NCBI GenBank assembly: GCA_003665825.1
Contig: QPFY01000006.1
Location: 372,001-436,000, forward strand
Origin: Microbotryum silenes-acaulis
Taxonomy: Eukaryota; Basidiomycota; Microbotryomycetes; Microbotryales; Microbotryaceae
Direction: 5' to 3'
DNA: 64,000 bases
In this document: positions 56,161 through 64,000 of the stretch, one piece after another
Layout: the number at the start of each line of letters is the position of its first letter
How positions within the stretch are numbered: the first letter of the stretch is position 1
Translations under genes and position numbers: made by a program
Notes under the pieces: generated by a model
Told to the model about the DNA's origin: nothing
Seen by the model: only the letters and a program-made list of their open reading frames with translations
Database searches by the model: none

Positions 56161-59100
56161 GATCCCAAACGTGTCTTTTGTTGCTGCCAACGTGCAGTCA
56201 ATCAATGAAGACCGTAAGCGTGCCTCTCTTTTCTCCAATCTCCGCTCCCATAACGCCGACGTCTTTCTCCTGAGCGAAACTGGCCGACCTTCCCCCGAAA
56301 GGGTGGCCCAGTGGACTCAGGAGTGCCAAGACTTAAAGCTCTCCGCTCTCTTCACTCCTTTCAACAACACTGCCATACTCTGGAAGAGCGACTCCGTGGT
56401 CATTACTATTGATCCCGAGTCGCCTCCCAACACTCTTCGTGCCTCTTTTTCTTTCCCGGACCGAGTCACCGACGCCACCTTTCGTGTGGGTGATTCAAAG
56501 GTCCGGGTTGTATCAATATACGCGCCTTCCTCCGACAAGCCAGACAAAAAGCGCTTCCTCTCACATCTCAGCACCGCCCTCCGACAAGTCGTGCGTGACG
56601 AACCCTCGCCGCCTGCGCTCCTAGTCGGGGGGGACTGGAATTGTGTTGAGTCCCAACCCCTCGATTCGGAGAACCAAAACGGAACGAATTATGGGGGTCA
56701 GGAGATGCGCGACCTTGCCACGGCCAACAATCTTTTCGACGCCTATCGGCTCCACCATCCCAAAGGACGAGCCACGACGAATCGCTCAGCGCCCGGCACA
56801 TGCCGTCGCCTCGACCGCATCTATGTCTCGCCTGATTGGGTCGACCTCTTCCATGATCACAAAATTTGGGCTCCTGTCCTCAAATCGACGCACTCAATGG
56901 TTGTGGCACGGTTCCAAGTGCTGGGCGCAATCGACATCGGTCCGGGCAAATTCAAGCTGGGTTTGCACGTGATCGAGGGCGACGCGACCTGCGAGTACCT
57001 CACTTCCATTGTCCGCACCCTGTACAACGAAGCCCTCCTACAGACGCCCAACGATCCACCAGCAGCTTGGACGTCCACCAAACACCGCCTGCTGCCCGAG
57101 CTGCAGGCTCTGGCCCGGACGTTCGCTCGGTTCCGACGTGGAGGGTCGGAGCAACGGCGCGGCCCTGCGGTCCCGCCTCGACCCCTCTCTGGCGGGTCCC
57201 TCTTCCATCTTCATCCGCCTGCGCAAAGTGCGAGCATCCGACCTCATCCCTTCGCTCACGGTCAACGATGTTGTTCATTCCGACCCGGATTCGATGCTTG
57301 GAGCGGCCAGCGACTACTTCGAGCGGGTCTATGAGGACCGTCCCATCGATGACGCGGCCCTGAAGGCGATCATCGACGGCCTCGCTTCAACTCGCCTCTC
57401 CCCCGCGGACTCACTCATGCTCGAGGAAGCGTACCCGTTGGAGGAGATGACAAAGGCTCAAGAGGCGTGTAAGTCGAACTCTTCGCCAGGGCCTGACGGC
57501 CTCCCGGTTGAGTTTGCGGGAACAGGAATTCGGATTCGGCACCGGACGGTGCGGAAACAAGAATCTGGTTTCGGCACCGGCCTATCGCGCTACGTGGCCG
57601 GCCACTGGCCCGATTCTTCGAAACGTCATAAACTCGATCCCCACCGAGGCCCGTCAGCCTGGACCTCTTCCCCGCAACACCGCCCACATCCATCTCATCC
57701 ACAAACGCGGCGAGAGGGATCAGCTCTCGAACAAACGCCCCACATCGCTCATCAATGCGGACGAGCGCATCATCTCCCAAGCCCACAACCAGCGCCTCGC
57801 TCCCTTGCTCGAGTCCCTGATCGGCCCAACCCAACGTGGCTTTGTTCCGAACCGTTGGATCGGCACGAACATCGCTGAGGTCCAGTGTCTCATGGACCCT
57901 GGACTTCCGGGCTCAACACCCGTGTCCGGCATGCTAGCGGTGATGGACTTTGAAAAGGCTTACGATCGTCTTTCCCACGCGTACCTTGATGCAGTCCTCT
58001 GCGCCGTTGGCCTCGGCCCCAAAGCCCGCCAATGGTACCGAGCGACCTACACCAACCAATCCGCCTCGATCTTCCTCAACGGTTGGCTCTCTGCCGCTTT
58101 CGACATCCTGTCGGGCGTTCGGCAAGGTGATCCTCTGGCTCCGTCTCTCTTCGTTCTGGCGATCGAGGGTTTTGCCTGTCAGATTCGATTGAGAGTCAAG
58201 GGCATCGAGATTGCGGGCCTCCAAAACATTCGAGAACTCCTCTTTGCCGACGACGCTTGCTGCGCACTCCACAACCTCTCGGACCTCGACCACCTCAATC
58301 GGGCGACCGAGCTTTACGAACGGGCAAGTGCCAGCAAGCTCAGCAACGCCAAATCTTTCCTCTACCCCCTTGGAGCTTTTCGGGATCGGCCGATCGCCCC
58401 AGATCTCGGGACCTAGCGTCTCAGCGATTCGCAGTTTCGCTACCTTGGTATTCAGGTCGGGGTGGAGATCGCCGAGGATGCGGGCTGGGAAGATGTCAAG
58501 GCCTCGACCATCGCTCGGATACGCTCAATTCCGATGTACGATCTTACATATGCAGCCAAGTGTTCGATCATCAACATCTTCTGCTACACAGAGATCCTGT
58601 ACTACAGCCGATTCCTCCCCGCCCCCAAGAGCGTTGTCAAGGAGATCGAGGAGGCCGCCATGCTCGCCATTCACGGTCGAACTTCGGATGGTACTCAGCG
58701 ACGTCCGAAGGTCTCCCGGTCGCGCCTCTGCACCCCTCTCGATCACGGCGGCTTCGGCTTGATTGATCTGCCTCGGCGTCTAGCGATCGATCACGCGAAG
58801 TGGGTCTTCCAGCTCCGGGCCCCGGACGGCTGCTTCACACGCCACCTCTTCGACATCCGCATTCGCCTCCAGGCACCGAACCAACCAACCCCTTTTACCT
58901 TGTCCAGACCGGCCCCCAACCAGCATCGTCGCCCTTGGATCTGGATCTGGTGGGCATACTTTTGCCATCCTCCCCCTAAGTGGGACCATGCGGTGAGAAA
59001 GACGAGAAAACTTCTTCTTGCACGTTGGGTCCGATACTTCGAAGCCTGGGCGTCGGTGACCACGCTCAATCCCCCGGAACTCTCCAAGAGCCAGAACCTC

Positions 59101-59763
59101 GAGCAATGGGCGACGCACGTACTCTACTTCCCAGCGGGCCACGGAATACAACTCTCGGTAAACCCGACGCTTTTTCGAGGGCCCGATGGCGAGGTGATGA
59201 CGCCGTCTTCGTCCGTGAACGCGTCCAAACGCCACCAAGTCTTCATCTTCCCTCCTATCTTCCCCAAGGGACACCAGAAGGTATTCGATCTGCCTGAGCA
59301 ACGTTGGAACGCTTGGTGGAAGGCTTTGCGCAAGGTTCGCCGGGTTCACTCGGACGCCGAGGATACCGGCCACCTTCTCTCCCTGGGGTCCCTCCATCCG
59401 GGCAGCCAAGTCGCCTCCCCAACCAGCCCGCACCCCAACAATCGATCTGCCTCCTGTGTGATGTGCCTCTCGGAAGCACCCGAGTGCCTGGCCCAGCTCG
59501 CGGTCGGCTGCCCATTTGCCCGGCGTCTCTGGTCTGCTCTGTCCCCGACCCCCCACCCAGTCTTTGTGGACTTTGTATGTCCGGTCGTGTCTCGCTCGGA
59601 ACGTCGACTTGTCGAACTACGAGTCCTCTTCTTTCACTCGATCTGGAAGCTCTGTCGCCGTCGCCGATTCTCGTCGGATCTTTTGGAACCGATCGCCGAA
59701 ACGGACTTCGAGGGGCTTCGAGCCTCTATTCAGGAGTCCAAGGGTCGCCTAGTGTCTCTGTAA
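56144..59763 (+). pseudogene. LINE ORF2 (endonuclease-reverse transcriptase), disrupted
   Basis: Starts ATGATGAG at 56144 inside the end of ORF1. The APE-type endonuclease shows LSETG, VSIYAPSSD, GGDWN and RRLDRIYVS. A frameshift at about 57150 leaves the endonuclease frame. RT continues with NSSPGPDGLPVEF, a 67-bp insertion (57517-57583) shifts frame again, then HLIHKRG, MDFEKAYDRLSHAYL, GVRQGDPLAPSLF and the active site FADDA. TAG at 58414-58416 interrupts the thumb, and the frame then runs on to TAA at 59763. A late CVMCLSEAPE with nearby Cys resembles the C-terminal Cys motif of such elements. Confidence 0.85.
57517..57583 (+). repeat. 67-bp insertion in LINE RT made of two 30-bp imperfect copies
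   Basis: Copies at 57517-57546 and 57552-57581 both end TTCGGCACCGG and are separated by five bases. Removing the insertion would bring GLPVEF next to YRATWPATGPIL in one frame. Confidence 0.75.
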
Positions 59764-59935
59764 GCCACCAAAGGGGGTTTTAGTGGGTATGGTTGATCCT
59801 GGTTCAGGGTCAATGAGTCCTACACTACTGGCTTCTGCCAGTGTGCGTAACAGCATTCCCTCCGACTTTTCCGAAGATTTCTAGGTATTAATATAATTAT
59901 GCTGTTAATGAAGTCTATCAAATAATAAAAAAGAG

Positions 59936-60656
59936 TCCAAAGGTCGGGCGATGCCCTTCCGCTTCCCCTTATCAGTAAATTGGGAGTTCGCACAGCTCCG
60001 GCTTTCGTTGCCCAAGCTCGACGGAGTCCGAAGGCACAGCCGCACAGCCGTCGTTCGAGTGAGCGCTGTACAGCATTGTCTATTGACCTCTATTGACGAT
60101 CCAACCCGAACAAGAAAGTGTGAATTGATGAATTCATTTCGACCACGCGTGGCGTGATATCAGGATTCGGTTGGCGGATACGGTCGAGTCCTACGAGATT
60201 GAAATGCCTCACAGTGGATGCGGTGCCAAAGCTGGTCCGGATCCGACCGTGCTCCGGAGGCGGAAGAGGTTCGGCGTGATACCTGATGGCTTTCGGTAGC
60301 AAACGATGAATGAAGATGCTGTGATAGATATGGTCGAGAAACTTCGAGAAAGTTTCCTTGAAACCTATGTTCTCCATTTATGGAAGAAATGCTCGCGCAC
60401 AGCAACAAGTGGAAACGCCGACATCGAATTCACAAACGCCGCGGAGAATCATCGCTCCGACAGACCCGACAATCCATGCATGTTGAGAGCAGGATGCACA
60501 CAGGCTGACAAATGCAACTAATGCATAGAGTGATATTACAACAGTACTAACTTGAGACCTGCATACGAAACAACCTCGAGCACCCCATGTTACGTCTCAC
60601 GCTCCCCCACATGAACCCGGACCCACACTGTCCAACCTCTCCCACTTATACTCCTC
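59936..60656. other. intergenic: LINE right flank and MED7 3' region
   Basis: About 720 bp, no gene seen. Confidence 0.55.
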
Positions 60657-61952
60657 TCAAAGCCCATCAACTTTCTCCTTCAACCTGCTCAAAGCAGTCT
60701 CCATTGGATCCTCTTTTTTCCCGACCCCGACTCCGACTGCTCGTGCGGGATTCAAATCCCCCTCTTCTTTCCCCATCGTGGGTCCGCCATCGACGATGAC
60801 GGCACGTTCGAGCTTTGTCGATAGTGAAGCGAGCGCTTGGTTCATTTCTTGGCATTTCCTAGATACAATAAAGTCGATTCAGCATATTAGACTCAGTAGT
60901 CTGAGTCGTATGATGCCCTCCGAGCTCCGGCACCCCAAAGATCCAAATCTTCCTTGCTTCATCCCATTTCTTCCCCCCCCCCCCCCCCCGAAGCGACTCC
61001 GATCCTCGCCCAGAATGTAGAACTCACTGCTGTATCGCATTCGTCCTCGCCTTCCTCTGCTCTATCTGTGTCCTCATCATCGCCTTCAAACTCTCCTTTG
61101 CCTGCGCGTATCACCAAAAAAAACACAAAAAAAACACAGATCAGCGCCCCCTTCTCCCCACCCTCTCTCTCTTCACCCGTTTCACATGCACATACCTGCA
61201 CGGGCCTCAACTCGTTAATCAAATGATGCAAATTGATCCCAATCAACTTGATCCTCTCTACGAATCTCTCCGGATCGGAAGGCAATCTCTTTGCGTCCTC
61301 TTTGATCGAGCGAGGTGGAGCGAGTAAAGAAGTGACGAGTTGATGATACGTCACGAGGAGAGCTTGGAGGAGCGTTTGCAGGGACTGTGTGCGATCTGTT
61401 GAAAGTGGGGTTGGGGGAAATCAGGCTCTCTAACACTTGGGATGGATCGTATGTATGCCTGAGGTTTGTGCAAGTTCGATCTATCTCACCTGTCTGATTG
61501 GGATCCCATAATTCCTCAACGCCCATTTCCCGCAAGCTGGGTAGTTGATCATTCACTGGCCATACTTCACCGAAAACGGTATAACTACCCCTCTCCAACA
61601 CCCAATCCAATCGTGGAGGTTCGAGATCCATTCTCGTAAATCGCTCAGTGTTGTTCGTACTCATTGAGGCCTTGGCTTCGTCCGGAGAGTTGTGTAAGAT
61701 ATCAGGATGGTCCACAGGGAGAGATAGGTTGTGGGAAGTGTAGCGCTTGTAGTAATGTGAAGGGGAGGGGAAGAAGGAAGATTCTAGCGCGTTGGAGTCG
61801 TTGGAGTCGTTTGGGGTAGGATACATGTCCTCGTCTTGGTTGTGGTCCTGGTTTGGGTCGGAGACGGGGGGGCGCGGCGGCTCGTCTGAGTCGTCGACGG
61901 GGGCTGTAGGGAACCCACTCTGCAGTGCTGCTGCTGGTGGAGAGGATGTCAT
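60657..61952 (-). CDS. MED7: Mediator complex subunit 7
   Basis: Four exons, 61490-61952, 61196-61395, 61028-61101 and 60657-60858, encode 312 residues. Family hallmarks in order: SHYYKRYTSHNL, ERGSYTVFGEVWPV, LPSLREMGVEELW, the splice-assembled start of the helical part QTDRTQSLQTLLQALL, and INLHHLINELRPVQ; the helix continues with KESLKAMMRTQIEQRK. MED7 is a middle-module Mediator subunit bridging activators to RNA polymerase II. The third intron (169 nt) contains a long C/G homopolymer at about 60970-60986. An N-terminal acidic, disordered stretch of about 40 residues precedes the conserved core; ATG 61952 (MTSSPP) was preferred to an upstream in-frame ATG. Confidence 0.92.
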
Positions 61953-62441
61953 CCCTTTATTCAATCCCAAGGCTCTTGCAGTGCGGCAAGGCGAGAATGA
62001 ACACGGTCGAGGTTCGGCGAGATGGGAACGCGGAGGAAGCGAAGAGCGTCCGACCCCCACCTCGTCTGTCCTCTGCCGAGCTCTTCAAAAAAATACGATG
62101 CCATTTGAACCCGAAGATAATTCGGCACATAGGGAATCACAAAACCTCATGCTCTTTCATATTCGGTCGAAACATCAACACTACCAAAACATCCTCCTAC
62201 CCCATCAACCCAACCTGAAAACCACACTGCCAACAAACACACGCGACGACCACCCCTCCGGTACGACCTCATTTCCCAACACCCGACGCCGAAACGTCTT
62301 TGCACGTTTTTCCGTTCAAGGTTGATACGCACCGCTCCGAGGACCCTGTGCCTGTACGTCCCCCAGCGAATCGCAAACAAACAATCAGCAATCTTTCCCT
62401 CTTTTCACCACGAAAGCCGAATCAAGCAGACATAGTAACCC
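61953..62441. other. intergenic: MED7 promoter and 3' end of RRM gene
   Basis: About 490 bp, no gene supported. Confidence 0.55.
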
Positions 62442-64000
62442 TCAACTCACCAACAATGCCAACAAACTATTCAAATCACCCTGACCTGGCGCCTGACCCG
62501 ACGTCACAGCAGATCCGATCTTCCCACCTGCTCCCGAATTCGAACCCGAATTCGTATTCGAGTTCGAATTCGTCTGCGCGTTACCATTCGTGTTGAGTAA
62601 AGCCGCCAAGGTAGGAGGGAGGGAAGAGTTACCGTTCGGCTGTGCGTGCGCCGACGAACTCGTCGTAGCCTGTTGTTGGGAGGGAGGGTAGGAAACTCTC
62701 CCTGCTTGACCCTGGCCTTGACTCTGAGGAGGTGGAGGGGACGAATGATGAACCCCCGCCGTGGCCAAAGGACCATTCCCATATTGCCCCGTCGAGATCG
62801 ACGTGGGACCTACTTGAGGTGGTGGTGCGATCGAACCAGGGCCGTACGAGTTCCCGTACCCTGGGTAAGCCGGTGTTGGACCAGCGTTATAAGGGTTCGG
62901 AGTTATTGTTGATCCCGGAGGTGGGGGGAGATAAAACCCTGCTGGTGGGGGAAGAGCACCCTGAGGTGACAGCGCTGGTACACCTGCACCACCCGTAGCA
63001 GCGGCAGCGGCATTGTTCGCGGCGGTGAGAGTGGCCAACAAAGCTTGCATCTTCCTCGCCTGTGCCAATTGATCCGGTAGAGCCGTTGTCGCCGAAGCTG
63101 AAGGCGTACCCCTTCCATAACCTTGATGAACCGTCCCTCCAGAAGGGTACGACCCTTCCGAGCCGTAATTCCTTCGAGCAGGGGGTGAGTATTCCCGAGA
63201 GCTTTTTCGATGATCCCTCTGTGGTCTACCATCGCGGGTGTAAGGATCTTGATCTGAGCGGTCGGTTCGGGAGCGGGATGGGGTTGGGTTCGGGCGCAGC
63301 GTGTGAATTTCGGTAGGGGGCGCGGGATGCCTGTGTTCAGGAGGGTGAAGCGGTTCAGTGGGAGGACGTGGAGAGGGTAAGGTTTGGGGGAGGACTGACA
63401 TGGTCGTGAGATCCCATTCGTAACGGAGCTCGATCGTGCCTCCTGCCATAGGTTGGCCATTCATTTCGTGGGACGCACGCTCCATAGCCTGCAGTCGATC
63501 GCAGTCGAATCAGCGCCATTTCGAGTGCAAGAGATTTCTCCTGAAAACTGACCCGCGAATCAAAGAACTCAATCAAAGTCGAACCCTGTCTTCCCCCTCC
63601 TCTAGCAGCTGAAGCCACGACATGCTTGATCTCGCCAAACACTCCAAACCTCGCATGGATCTCTCTCTCCTCCACAGGTCCCCTAGCACCAACGACGTGA
63701 AGGGATAAAGAGCCTTGGTTCTTGTCCGAATCGCAGGTTTTCTCTAGGTCGGAATCTTTGAGAAGGCTATAGTGTACATCGATGGGACGGCCGGAGAGAC
63801 GGTTTTCGTGCAATTTGTCTTTGGCCATCATCGCTGCTCGGAGGTCGAACTGTCTCGAAAGGGAGCCAGAGTCAGAACTGAGGAAAGAAGAAAGTCCTCT
63901 TCGTCGTCAAAGCCAACTCACATAAGTCAAAAACACCATCCCCCTCTTGTCCAACATATCAAATAGGGTCTTGATATGTCCAATAGGCTCGAACAAGTCC
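62442..64000 (-). CDS. RRM RNA-binding protein, Mei2-like (5' partial)
   Basis: Visible exons are 63922->64000, 63553-63849 and 62442-63488 (introns 72 and 64 nt). The first visible exon, GHIKTLFDMLDKRGMVFLTY, continues after splicing into FDLRAAMMAKDKL and RPIDVHYS, forming one RRM. A second RRM-like unit begins LSLHVVGARGPVEEREIHARFG and continues across the next junction into AMERASHEMNGQ and GGTIELRYEWD. The last 300 residues are Pro/Gly/Ser/Asn-rich with RS-like and NSNSN repeats. Arrangement of tandem RRMs resembles fungal Mei2-like or related RNA-binding proteins; the ortholog is not certain. The start lies beyond the window. Confidence 0.8.

Larger units (their letters stand above)
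54577..59935 (+). mobile_element. decayed LINE (non-LTR) retrotransposon, Tad-like
   Basis: Two overlapping open frames (Gag with zinc knuckles; endonuclease-RT) followed by a 3' untranslated part ending in an A-rich tail AATAATAAAAAAG near 59920-59932. ORF2 is broken by a frameshift, a 67-bp insertion and a nonsense codon. The 5' limit is uncertain, and no target-site duplication could be matched by eye. Confidence 0.85.

Noticed and set aside
59734..59945. Similarity of GAGTCCAAGGGTCG (59734) and GAGTCCAAAGGTCG (about 59933) as target-site duplication of the LINE
   Set aside because: Both copies are at the 3' side, one inside ORF2, so they cannot be flanking duplications.

Overview
The window looks like nuclear DNA of a basidiomycete yeast, most plausibly Pucciniomycotina/Microbotryomycetes (Rhodotorula-like). 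Evidence: GC-rich coding sequence; dense genes with many short GT-AG introns (mostly 57-110 nt, often with a CTRAC-type branch site before the acceptor); eukaryotic protein families; basidiomycete-type retroelements. The placement is inference. I resolved about 77 introns in 18 genes by matching splice phase to protein family motifs.

Layout. 1-3516 (+) SNF2 ATPase, 5' end outside the window. 4324-4785 (+) ribosomal protein eL28 with a 5'UTR intron. 5327-7086 (-) KH-domain protein. 7865-10492 (+) large unknown protein. 10764-12641 (-) secreted GH105 hydrolase. 13444-16336 (-) DUF89/ARMT1 phosphatase. 17575-19042 (-) Pho80-like cyclin. 21399-23825 (+) glycerol-3-phosphate acyltransferase. 24149-25987 (-) berberine-bridge-type FAD oxidase. 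27253-30107 (+) Sec2-like Rab GEF. 30757-35248 (-) Kin4-like kinase. About 36.8-42.0 kb: decayed tyrosine-recombinase (DIRS/Ngaro-like) retrotransposon. 43045-44625 (+) secreted GPI-type protein. 45409-47546 (+) AA14-like copper monooxygenase. 48113-49009 (-) ubiquitin-eL40 fusion. 49765-52541 (-) membrane-anchored amidohydrolase. 53374-54519 (-) small single-pass protein with a PPxY tail. About 54.6-59.9 kb: decayed Tad-like LINE. 60657-61952 (-) Mediator subunit MED7. 62442-64000 (-) RRM protein, 5' end outside.

Most genes are independent housekeeping units. Three encode secreted or oxidative carbohydrate-related functions (GH105, the FAD oxidase, the AA14-like enzyme), and two retroelements sit in accessory stretches.

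The strongest unusual signal is a series of micro-exons: 14 nt in GH105, 24 nt in the acyltransferase, 8 nt and 6 nt in the AA14-like gene, 12 nt in the amidohydrolase. Each restores reading phase and completes a conserved family motif that is otherwise missing. The ubiquitin-eL40 gene has its ATG split by a 441-nt intron. Automated gene calling would probably break or truncate several of these genes. All of this is read from sequence alone; RNA evidence would be decisive.
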